Source: Flavobacteriales bacterium
GTDB lineage: Bacteria > Bacteroidota > Bacteroidia > Flavobacteriales_F > PHOS-HE28
Direction: 5' to 3'
Assembly (NCBI GenBank): GCA_016704485.1
Contig: JADJAA010000001.1
Location: 1,116,001-1,180,000 of the forward strand
DNA: 64,000 bases
How positions within the stretch are numbered: the first letter of the stretch is position 1; each line of letters begins with the position of its first letter. The notes below the pieces were generated by a model. That model worked only from the letters and a program-made list of their open reading frames with translations, had not been told where the DNA came from and searched no databases. Shown piece by piece: positions 7,959 through 15,607 of the stretch. The translations under genes were made by a program, and so were the position numbers.

Positions 7959-8630
7959 ATGGAAGCGAAGAACACCCTGGAGCTGAACGCTCCCAAGATC
8001 AACGAATCGACGATCATCCAACGCATTCTTGGTGGGGAGAAGGAATTGTTCGAGATCCTGGTAAGGCGGAACAATCAAAAACTCTATCGTGTGATAAGGA
8101 GCTACCTCATGGACGAAGTGGAAATTGAAGATGTGATGCAGAACAGTTATATCAATGCATATACAAAACTGTATCAGTTCAAGTTGGAATCTTCATTTTC
8201 CACGTGGCTCATCCGCATAGGAATAAACGAAACGTTGAAAAGGCTGAAGGAAAAGGGAAAGGTCCTTCCGATCAATGAGCAGGCCGATAACATCAAGAAA
8301 AATATGCTTCTGACAATGACCGAAGACCATCGCCATGATCCGGATTCCGAAATGATACGTAAGGAAGTACAACGCGTGGTAGAAAATGCCATTGACCAAT
8401 TGCCCGAAAAATACAGGGCCGTCTTCGTAATGAAGGAAGTGGAAGATATGAGCATCAATGAGATCGCCTTTGCCTTGGACCTAACTCCTGCCAATGTTAA
8501 AGTGCGGCAACATCGAGCCAAGGAAATGCTCAAAGAGAAGCTAGCTGAACTTTCGAATGAAAAGAACCTCTTTCAGTTTGGCTTCAGCAGATGTGATCGG
8601 ATCACTAGGAATGTAATGGATAGCATCTGA
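7959..8630 (+). CDS. RNA polymerase sigma factor, ECF type
   Basis: A 223-residue ECF sigma factor. Region 2 contains the YLMDEVEIEDVMQNSYINAY segment for core and -10 recognition, then FSTWLIRIGINE. Region 4 contains LPEKYRAVFVMKEVEDMSIN followed by the helix-turn-helix LDLTPANVKVRQHRAKEML. After region 4 comes a short extension ending in CDRITRNVMDSI, a tail I associate with certain Bacteroidota ECF factors. No anti-sigma gene lies beside it. It is divergent from the DoxX-lipoprotein-folE-reductase group and shares similar promoter elements with it, which suggests it controls that group and itself. Confidence 0.9.
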   Translation: MEAKNTLELNAPKINESTIIQRILGGEKELFEILVRRNNQKLYRVIRSYLMDEVEIEDVMQNSYINAYTKLYQFKLESSFSTWLIRIGINETLKRLKEKGKVLPINEQADNIKKNMLLTMTEDHRHDPDSEMIRKEVQRVVENAIDQLPEKYRAVFVMKEVEDMSINEIAFALDLTPANVKVRQHRAKEMLKEKLAELSNEKNLFQFGFSRCDRITRNVMDSI

Positions 8631-8678
8631 TCAGACCGCGTTATCATATCGGTCTTAACGATCGATCCACGACAGGAT

Positions 8679-8696
8679 AAACCGTGATCACGGTTT
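8679..8696. repeat. Perfect 18-bp palindrome after the sigma gene
   Basis: AAACCGTGATCACGGTTT reads the same on both strands. It lies between the sigma gene and the DUF3703 gene. It could be a regulator binding site or a weak terminator stem; no T-run follows. Confidence 0.5.
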
Positions 8697-8788
8697 CATC
8701 CCAGACCGCCACTGGATCTGTCGCGCAATGAAGAGAACTTTAGGCATCATAGAATTGCAACGCCATATCTCAAGTTAAATTAGCACGC

Positions 8789-9166
8789 ATGAAATTCTAC
8801 ACGGCCATCCCCAAAAGTCTAGAACCGTATTACAAAGCGGAGCTGGAAAGGTACCGCGCAGAATTTGCCAACGGTAACTTAAAGGCTGCGTGGACGCACT
8901 TGGAGTGGGCGCACATCATCGGCCAAAAATATCCGTACGCACATACCTATGTCCACTGGAAAAGGTTGCAATTCGGATTCAAGATCAAAAGCAGCAAAGA
9001 AGTGTTGGGACAGATCCCGCGCCTGCTTTTTGGCGGCGTGAAATCATTTGTAGGCACAATTCAGATCGGAAATCCTGGCGGTGCTAATGTGCCGCCATTA
9101 AAACCGTTTCCATTGAAAGAAGAAGTACAGAAGATCTTTGTGAAAGCTGGGGTCGACTTCGGTTGA
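8789..9166 (+). CDS. DUF3703 family protein
   Basis: A 125-residue cytosolic protein with no signal peptide. The core AAWTHLEWAHIIGQ, followed by HTYVHWKRLQFGFKI and EVLGQIPRLLFGG, matches the DUF3703 pattern of spaced His, Trp and Gln residues. The family is small, function unknown, and often found near metal or stress genes. Here it follows the palindrome at 8679 and precedes an acetyltransferase on the same strand. Confidence 0.7.
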   Translation: MKFYTAIPKSLEPYYKAELERYRAEFANGNLKAAWTHLEWAHIIGQKYPYAHTYVHWKRLQFGFKIKSSKEVLGQIPRLLFGGVKSFVGTIQIGNPGGANVPPLKPFPLKEEVQKIFVKAGVDFG

Positions 9167-9290
9167 AAGGGATGGGTTGAAGCCTCGTTGGGTCTGTCGC
9201 ATTGGCGACGATCCTGCAGTGGTCGTAGATAAGAAAGAGCCAAGCATCGCCTGTGTGATCATGGGCAACTTGGAATACCGCAGAGAGAAC

Positions 9291-9809
9291 ATGGCAACCC
9301 GAACACCGAAACTGATCCTGAAGCAGTGCGATGCAGAGATCCTGCATGAAGCGATAAAAGGACATGAACACCTTGCCAGGAAGTTGAACGTGACCGTGCC
9401 CGAGAACTATACGGAATTCGGTGTAGAGGCACTCCGGTATGCACTGGATAAGTTGTCAGAAAGCGAAGACGAGAAAGGATGGTGGACCTATTTCCCGATC
9501 CATCAACAGGACAACAAACTAATTGGAAGCGGCGGTTACAAAGGTGGACCGACACTGGATGGAACCGTGGAGATCGGCTACGAGATCATGCCGGAATACC
9601 GCAACCGGGGCCTGGCAACGGAAATGACCGAAGGACTTGTTCAGAACGCATTCAACGATGAACGCGTTAACCGCATTGTTGCACATACCCTCGGACAAGA
9701 GAATGCATCTACCATGGTCCTGAAAAAGTGCGGGTTCGTGAAAACTGAAGAACTGAACGAACCGGACGAAGGCGTTATTTGGAAGTGGGAATTGAACAGA
9801 AGCCGATAG
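9291..9809 (+). CDS. GNAT family N-acetyltransferase
   Basis: A 172-residue acetyl-CoA-dependent acetyltransferase of the RimJ/RimL-like GNAT type. The acetyl-CoA loop appears as IMPEYRNRGLATEMTEGLV, an R-x-x-G-x-A form. The C-terminal part, RIVAHTLGQENASTMVLKKCGF, is the usual N-x-x-S-x-x-x-x-x-K-x-G-F signature. The ATG at 9291 follows a purine-rich stretch and starts just before the first beta strand. An in-frame ATG at 9177 would add unrelated residues. Substrate cannot be told from sequence. Confidence 0.85.
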   Translation: MATRTPKLILKQCDAEILHEAIKGHEHLARKLNVTVPENYTEFGVEALRYALDKLSESEDEKGWWTYFPIHQQDNKLIGSGGYKGGPTLDGTVEIGYEIMPEYRNRGLATEMTEGLVQNAFNDERVNRIVAHTLGQENASTMVLKKCGFVKTEELNEPDEGVIWKWELNRSR

Positions 9810-9926
9810 CACGATCGCCCTGCAACCGGTATCTTGTGTCGCATGCACATGATAATGCGGCTTTGCTGAATTTGGTCGGCTGCACGGTCATAGCCGTATC
9901 CGTTGAACAGAAAAGAACCTTGAACC

Positions 9927-10469
9927 ATGGACCCTGCATTGAAAACAATGATCGCGAACATGCCGGAGAAAACAGGCCGGTCATTGGACGAATGGAAAAA
10001 GCTATTGAAAACAAAAGCATTCGGGAAACATTCAGAAGGCGTTGACTTCCTGAAGAAGGAACACGGCGTTACGCATGGCTTTGCCAATACGATCGTGGCG
10101 CTTTCGAAGGATACCGATACCGGATCGGAAGATCTTGTGGAAGCGCAATACCAAGGTAAAGAAGCGCTGTTGCCGGTCTATGAAGGGTTGATCGCCTACA
10201 TAATGACCCTGGGGAAGGATGTAACGATCACACCCAAGAAAGGCTCTGTAAGTGTTATCCGCAAACGGCAATTCGTACTGATAAGGCCCGCAACGCGAAC
10301 ACGCATCGATCTGGGTTTCAAACTGAAGGACGAACCGATCACGGACCGCCTTGAAGCAAGCGGACCATTCGGGACCATGTGTACGCATAGGGTACAACTA
10401 ACTTCTGTAAAGGACCTGGACAGTGAATTGAAAGCATGGATCAAAGAAGCCTATACCGGTTCCGTTTGA
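9927..10469 (+). CDS. DUF4287 / DUF5655 domain protein
   Basis: A 180-residue cytosolic protein. The N-terminal 70 residues (TGRSLDEWKKLLK, then FLKKEHGVTHGFANTIV) fit DUF4287, a small helical domain. The C-terminal half (IMTLGKDVTITPKKGSVSVI then RKRQFVLIRPATRTRIDLGF) fits DUF5655, a predicted nucleic-acid or nuclease-like fold. The combination is common in environmental Bacteroidota and Actinobacteria; role unknown. The second copy of the 40-bp repeat starts 6 bp after its stop codon. Confidence 0.75.
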   Translation: MDPALKTMIANMPEKTGRSLDEWKKLLKTKAFGKHSEGVDFLKKEHGVTHGFANTIVALSKDTDTGSEDLVEAQYQGKEALLPVYEGLIAYIMTLGKDVTITPKKGSVSVIRKRQFVLIRPATRTRIDLGFKLKDEPITDRLEASGPFGTMCTHRVQLTSVKDLDSELKAWIKEAYTGSV

Positions 10470-10475
10470 ACGGTC

Positions 10476-10515
10476 GGGACTGCGTCCCGGGTCACACCCG
10501 GGATGACAGCCCGCA
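10476..10515 (-). repeat. 40-bp dispersed repeat, copy 2 (inverted relative to 2214-2253)
   Basis: Matches the reverse complement of 2214-2253 with three mismatches. It contains tcccgggtcacacccggga, a strong hairpin. As with copy 1, it sits directly after a coding sequence, so it may serve as a transcription terminator or mRNA-end stabiliser. Confidence 0.75.
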
Positions 10516-10604
10516 TTGACGTTGGTGGGTCACAGTGACGTTGCTGGGGCAGTACCATTACCGCGCAGCGCGTTACATTAGCAGCGTACAGAAAAAGCAA
10601 CAGC

Positions 10605-11300
10605 ATGAACAAGGTAGTGGCCAATGCCGATGAGGCACTGAAGGGGATCAAGAACGGTATGACGTTGATGGTAGGTGGTTTTGGGCTTTGCGGAATTCCG
10701 GAGAACAGCATTGCGGCATTGGTGCGCACCGGTGTGAAGGAGCTTACCTGCATCAGCAACAATGCCGGTGTGGATGATTTTGGTCTGGGTCTGTTGTTGC
10801 AGACCAAGCAGATCAAGAAGATGATCAGTAGTTACGTGGGAGAGAACGCAGAGTTCGAACGCCAGATGTTGAGTGGCGAGTTGCAAGTGGAGCTGATCCC
10901 GCAAGGGTCGTTGGCCGAGCGGTGCCGTGCGGGCGGCGCTGGCATTCCTGCTTTCTACACGCCTGCGGGCTACGGTACTGAAGTGGCCGAGGGTAAAGAG
11001 ACCCGCGATTTCGGTGGGAAGATGCACATCCTGGAAAGCTGGCTCCGCGCGGATTTCGCGTTGGTGAAAGCATGGAAGGGGGATAAGGCCGGTAACCTGA
11101 TCTTCAAAGGCACGGCGCGGAATTTCAACCCGGTCATGGCCATGGCGGGTACAATTACCGTTGCTGAGGTGGAGCACTTGGTGGAACCCGGTGAGTTGGA
11201 TCCGGATGCCATCCATACACCTGGCATTTTTATTCAACGCATTTTCGAAGGCACCAACTACGAGAAGCGCATTGAACAGCGCACTGTGCGCACCGCGTAA
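10605..11300 (+). CDS. scoA: 3-oxoacid CoA-transferase subunit A
   Basis: Alpha subunit of succinyl-CoA:3-ketoacid CoA-transferase, which activates acetoacetate using succinyl-CoA. The start region MVGGFGLCGIPENSI, then SNNAGVDDFGLGLLL and FYTPAGYGTEVAEGKETRDF, are hallmarks of the subunit. The 231-residue length is normal. Its partner scoB is not adjacent: two large membrane-protein genes on the same strand (11322-14899) lie between them, all with short gaps, so the four genes could form one transcript. Confidence 0.95.
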   Translation: MNKVVANADEALKGIKNGMTLMVGGFGLCGIPENSIAALVRTGVKELTCISNNAGVDDFGLGLLLQTKQIKKMISSYVGENAEFERQMLSGELQVELIPQGSLAERCRAGGAGIPAFYTPAGYGTEVAEGKETRDFGGKMHILESWLRADFALVKAWKGDKAGNLIFKGTARNFNPVMAMAGTITVAEVEHLVEPGELDPDAIHTPGIFIQRIFEGTNYEKRIEQRTVRTA

Positions 11301-11321
11301 TTCGCTCGTGATCGTTCCGTA

Positions 11322-13103
11322 ATGCGTCCTCGAATACACCCGGAACGGTTGCTTTGGTGGTGTGTTGCGGCCGCAATGTCCGTGTACATTCTTGCACGTG
11401 CGCTATACGTGCCGTTGGTCCACGACGAGGCGCGCATGTTCCGGTTCTACATCGATACAGGCGTGGTGCTGCCGCCCAACGCATTGCTCGATGCGGGCAA
11501 TCATCTGTTGGTCTCATTGGTGAGCTATTGGTCCACGTTGCTCTTTGGAAAGTCGCTGGTTGCGATCCGGTTGTTCGCGGTGCTTTCTTATCCGATCTAT
11601 GCGTACGCCATCATTGCGCTGGTGCGGTATGTCGATGAACGCATCATCCGCGTGTGCTTCGGTCTCTCACTGTTGACCATGCCGTTCTTGTTCGAGTACT
11701 TTTCATTGTTCAGAGGCTATGGGTCGGCCGTTGCGTTCGAAGCGATGGGTTGTTTGTGGCTGCTTCGTTTTATTGAGCGCGGTGATCTGCGATCGCTGGG
11801 GTTGATGACGCTCTTCATGGTGTTGGCCGCGTTCGCATGCCTATCGCTCTTGCCGGTGTGCTGCATTGCATTGGTCATGGCGGTTGCATCGTTTGCGTTA
11901 CATCGGGAACGGCTTGTTCAGAAAGCAATGCTCGTAGGGCTAGGAGGTGGGCTGCCTGTGCTGTTCTTGGCATACTACGGTAACCGATTGAACGCAAAGG
12001 GCGGTTTGTATTTCGGTGGCGTTCATGGCCTGGCGGTGGATGTTGCAGGTTCGTTGGCGCGCTGGACATTGGACGTGAATGCGTACTGGTTGGCATACAG
12101 TATCGCAACGGTCGTTTTCGTGGCAATTGTATGGGCGGTGTTCTACTTCTTTTGGAAAAAGCATGATCCGGATCGCATTCCGTTGTTCCTATTCGGTACG
12201 CTGTTAATACTGCTCTGCACAGGAACCAGTTCAATGCACGTCCTGTTGGATACGCCATACCCGATCGAACGCACTGCGATCCACTTCATTCCCATCACAT
12301 TACTGCTCTTGGCTTTTGCGTTGGATAGAGCTCGGAGCGTTGTGCCCGGGATCGTTTGGTTGAGCCCCTTCGTACTGGTGTTCCCAATGCGTACATCGGT
12401 TACAGCGAATGTGGATCATACCTCCGTTTGGGCGGACCAGGCCATAGGGCAGGAAGTGTTCGACGTGATCAACTCCGAACAGGAAAAAGCACAACGACCG
12501 TTGGTGGTGAACGCGCTCAAATACCTTGGTGAATCCTGGGATCTTGGCCGACGATTCCGCGGAGATGTGCCGATGTCCTTGGATAGTGAAGTACACCCGC
12601 AACCGATCTGCGATCTCATGATCACTGACCCGGAGGTCATTGCGGATCCGGAGGGTTTCAACACCATCCATGTATCACCGACAGGAAGGTTGGTCGTGTG
12701 GAAACGGGATGAACCACTGCACGAAGTTATCGTGTTCGATACGACCTATTCAGTGCCGCATAGTGATCGGGAGTCGGTCGAACTCTGGCGCTCGTTGGGG
12801 AATGATGGTGTAGAAGGTCAACCGTATTTTGTGGAGATCGAACTGGTTGCAACGGATGACAGTATCGTAACGCAAGGGTTGATCACGGATGTGCACGCGA
12901 ACGATGCGGACGAGGCGTATTATGATCGCGTTGAACTCAGTGCAATGCAACGGACCTGGAACAATACTCGGCTCCACGTGATCCGTCGCATTCCGGCATG
13001 GCAGGGGCGTTCCGCGAATACTGCGGTGTTCCTGTACAACCCGGAACGGAATAACTTTGAGTTGAAGGATGTGCATGTACGTGTTTACGCGATCGACCCA
13101 TGA
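11322..13103 (+). CDS. GT-C-like multi-pass membrane glycosyltransferase with C-terminal beta domain (paralog 1)
   Basis: A 593-residue integral membrane protein. Many hydrophobic segments fill residues 10-360, followed by a soluble part of about 230 residues. The first outer loop has LVHDEARMF, the acidic position expected for the catalytic loop of GT-C/PMT-like enzymes. Later motifs include GNHLLVSLVSYW and FSLFRGYGSAVAF. The same motif series appears in the genes at 13100 and 22127, so the three are paralogs. The end (FLYNPERNNFELKDVHVRVY) resembles the ends of three other island proteins. It overlaps the next gene by ATGA. Substrate unknown; a polyprenyl-phosphate sugar donor is plausible. 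Confidence 0.75.
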   Translation: MRPRIHPERLLWWCVAAAMSVYILARALYVPLVHDEARMFRFYIDTGVVLPPNALLDAGNHLLVSLVSYWSTLLFGKSLVAIRLFAVLSYPIYAYAIIALVRYVDERIIRVCFGLSLLTMPFLFEYFSLFRGYGSAVAFEAMGCLWLLRFIERGDLRSLGLMTLFMVLAAFACLSLLPVCCIALVMAVASFALHRERLVQKAMLVGLGGGLPVLFLAYYGNRLNAKGGLYFGGVHGLAVDVAGSLARWTLDVNAYWLAYSIATVVFVAIVWAVFYFFWKKHDPDRIPLFLFGTLLILLCTGTSSMHVLLDTPYPIERTAIHFIPITLLLLAFALDRARSVVPGIVWLSPFVLVFPMRTSVTANVDHTSVWADQAIGQEVFDVINSEQEKAQRPLVVNALKYLGESWDLGRRFRGDVPMSLDSEVHPQPICDLMITDPEVIADPEGFNTIHVSPTGRLVVWKRDEPLHEVIVFDTTYSVPHSDRESVELWRSLGNDGVEGQPYFVEIELVATDDSIVTQGLITDVHANDADEAYYDRVELSAMQRTWNNTRLHVIRRIPAWQGRSANTAVFLYNPERNNFELKDVHVRVYAIDP

Positions 13104-14899
13104 CCGTATTTGACGATTCAACTTCAATGGGTCCTGATCGGAAAGAGCGTGTGCTGTTCATCGGCGTTGCAAGCATCGCATGCATCTATGTCCTAGCACG
13201 TGCAGCCTTGGTGCCGATCGTACACGATGAGGCCGCGACCTTTTTCCATTACATCCTTTCCGGGAACTTTTGGCCGGGCACGGCGCATTGGGATGCGAAC
13301 AACCATGTGCTGAATTCGGTGTTAACCTGGATCAGTTCACAGGCATTCGGCGAAGGTCTTTTTGTATTGCGTTTGCCGAACGTATTGGCGTATATCCTTT
13401 GGGTGTTTGCCGCAGGACTTTTGGCAAGACGTTGCTCAAATGTCTTTGTGCGTTGGTCGCTGATACTGGCGTTGTTGTTCTGCCCGCTTGTGTTGGATTT
13501 TTTTTCGCTGTGCCGAGGGTACGGCTTGGGTATGGCATTCTTTCTGGTCGCGATCAGCGCAGCGATCGGACTCACGGAACTAGCACACTGGAGATCATTC
13601 TTTGTTCTGTTGCTTGCATCGACATTGGCCATCTGGGCCGACCTTGCATTGTTGCCGGCATTGGGTCTGTTGATCGGTCTTGCGCTGTTGTTCACTGGGT
13701 ATAAAGGCGTACGCCAAGCACTGCGGAGTCCGTGGAGTTGGGTCGCTGTTGCAGTGAGTGCAATACTCGTATACACCGCCATTCTTTTTGCAGAAGGGTT
13801 CTCGGAAAGAGGATTGCTCTACCACGGTTCGTTGGATGGGTTCTTGCCCGTTACGGTGATCCCGTTGTTCCTGCTGGTAACGGGTTCGGATCATCGTGTA
13901 TGGATCGCAAGTGTCGCGCTGCTTGCATGTGCGGTTCTTGCATTCGGCTGTTGGGCAGCGCGTGATCGTTGGCGGATAGCGCCGGTCGTGTTGCTTAGTG
14001 TTGCGTTGATCGGTCTTGTTTTGACCACGTTGTTCATGGCGAAGGCGCTGCACATCAATTACCCGGAAGACCGTGCGGCTTTGCAGTTCGTTGTCCTTTC
14101 CGTTGTCGCGTTCGCGTTCGCTGTTGATGCCCTTCAGTTCAAACTTCCATCATTGCAATGGGTAGCGATCGCGTTGTTGTTCTTGCCGTTGCGCAGTGCA
14201 TTCTTGTTCAATGTGGATCGTACGTTGTTGTGGTCGGAACAATCCTTGCCGGATACGCTTGTAGTCGAACCCTTCGCGTTACGATCACAGAACACCGCGT
14301 TCAGTTTGGGGTTGTATCATCAACATGCATTGGTATGGGCTTATGCATCGCGCGGCAGCAGTGTACGACCGAACGGAATATCCGAAGGTTTCCCGGAACT
14401 ACCCGTTGACCTCTTGCTTGCCGACGAACGGTTCACGCAAGAGTTGGATCCTGCGTACAAGAAAGTTGCCAATGGCGGTCATGACGGTCTGGGGTTGTAT
14501 ATGCATGAACCGCAGTTGATCTACGTGCCGGTTATGAATGCACCGATCGAAAGCACAACGGTTGCGGATGAATACATCAACCTACCCACACCGGTCCTTG
14601 ACTCCCTCGTATTAGGACCCATTCGTATCACAGTAGAGCTGCACGTGAAGTTGGATGGAGCGGCACCGTGTTCGTGGGTCGTTAGCACGCACGTTGGCGA
14701 TGAGCAAGAACACTACGCAGCCTATCCGATCCATTATTTGCGGCCCATCGATGGTGTGGTCACCGTGCGCTACCAGCATGTTATGGAGCAGCTATCGCCG
14801 CAGGTGGCCCGTGTTGCCTGTTACCTCTGGAACCCGGAACAACGTGCGGTGGAGGTCTTGGAGGGCCGCATCCAATACGATCGTATCGTGCAACCCTGA
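13100..14899 (+). CDS. GT-C-like multi-pass membrane glycosyltransferase with C-terminal beta domain (paralog 2)
   Basis: A 599-residue paralog of the preceding gene, with the same order of features: IVHDEAATFF in the first loop, NNHVLNSVLTW, LRLPNVLAY and FSLCRGYGLGMAFF, then many hydrophobic helices up to about residue 370. A C-terminal beta-rich part ends CYLWNPEQRAVEVLEGRIQY. Its start overlaps the previous stop by four bases, so the two are translationally coupled. scoB begins 37 bp after its stop. Confidence 0.75.
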   Translation: MTVFDDSTSMGPDRKERVLFIGVASIACIYVLARAALVPIVHDEAATFFHYILSGNFWPGTAHWDANNHVLNSVLTWISSQAFGEGLFVLRLPNVLAYILWVFAAGLLARRCSNVFVRWSLILALLFCPLVLDFFSLCRGYGLGMAFFLVAISAAIGLTELAHWRSFFVLLLASTLAIWADLALLPALGLLIGLALLFTGYKGVRQALRSPWSWVAVAVSAILVYTAILFAEGFSERGLLYHGSLDGFLPVTVIPLFLLVTGSDHRVWIASVALLACAVLAFGCWAARDRWRIAPVVLLSVALIGLVLTTLFMAKALHINYPEDRAALQFVVLSVVAFAFAVDALQFKLPSLQWVAIALLFLPLRSAFLFNVDRTLLWSEQSLPDTLVVEPFALRSQNTAFSLGLYHQHALVWAYASRGSSVRPNGISEGFPELPVDLLLADERFTQELDPAYKKVANGGHDGLGLYMHEPQLIYVPVMNAPIESTTVADEYINLPTPVLDSLVLGPIRITVELHVKLDGAAPCSWVVSTHVGDEQEHYAAYPIHYLRPIDGVVTVRYQHVMEQLSPQVARVACYLWNPEQRAVEVLEGRIQYDRIVQP

Positions 14900-14936
14900 A
14901 CAACTACTACCTTGGCCGAACTACAAGCACTGAACA

Positions 14937-15593
14937 ATGGGATTATCGAAAACGGAAATGGCACAGCGCATCGCACAGGAGCTGCGCGATGGTTGGTATG
15001 TGAACTTGGGCATCGGAATTCCCACACTTGTGGCGAACTATATTCCCGAAGGGATCCATGTGGTGCTGCAAAGCGAGAACGGTTTGCTAGGCATGGGCCC
15101 TTTCCCATTGGAAGGGGAGGAAGATGCCGACATGATCAATGCTGGCAAGCAAACGGTGACTACATTGCCCGGCTCGTCGATCTTCGATAGTTCCTTGAGC
15201 TTTGCCATGATCCGTGGAAAGCACGTGCAGCTCACTGTTCTCGGCGCCATGGAGGTAAGCGACAATGGCGATATCGCCAATTGGAAGATCCCCGGGAAAA
15301 TGGTGAAAGGCATGGGCGGTGCGATGGATCTTGTCGCAAGCGCGGACAATATCATTGTATGTATGATGCACACCAACAAGGCCGGAGAAAGCAAGTTGTT
15401 GAAGAAGTGTTCCCTGCCACTTACCGGTGTTGCATGTGTTAAGAAGATCGTAAGCGACCTGGGAGTGTTCGACATTACACCGGAAGGATTCAAACTGCTT
15501 GAACTTGCGCCCGGCATTACCGTGGATGAAGTAAAAGCAAAGACGGAAGGCCGCTTGGTGATCGCGGACAACGTGAAGGAAATGGTGATCTGA
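14937..15593 (+). CDS. scoB: 3-oxoacid CoA-transferase subunit B
   Basis: Beta subunit of succinyl-CoA:3-ketoacid CoA-transferase. The catalytic Glu that forms the CoA thioester is in LQSENGLLGMGP. Other family segments are VNLGIGIPTLVANYIPEG and DLVASADNIIVCMMH. The 218-residue length is normal. It is separated from scoA by two unrelated membrane-protein genes, whereas the two subunits are usually adjacent. A further membrane protein gene starts 15 bp downstream. Confidence 0.95.
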   Translation: MGLSKTEMAQRIAQELRDGWYVNLGIGIPTLVANYIPEGIHVVLQSENGLLGMGPFPLEGEEDADMINAGKQTVTTLPGSSIFDSSLSFAMIRGKHVQLTVLGAMEVSDNGDIANWKIPGKMVKGMGGAMDLVASADNIIVCMMHTNKAGESKLLKKCSLPLTGVACVKKIVSDLGVFDITPEGFKLLELAPGITVDEVKAKTEGRLVIADNVKEMVI

Positions 15594-15607
15594 TCGCAGC
15601 GTTGATC

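Noticed and set aside
10578..11339. Reverse-strand ORF of 253 codons over scoA
   Set aside because: Exact antisense of a well-supported CoA-transferase gene; no recognisable domain.
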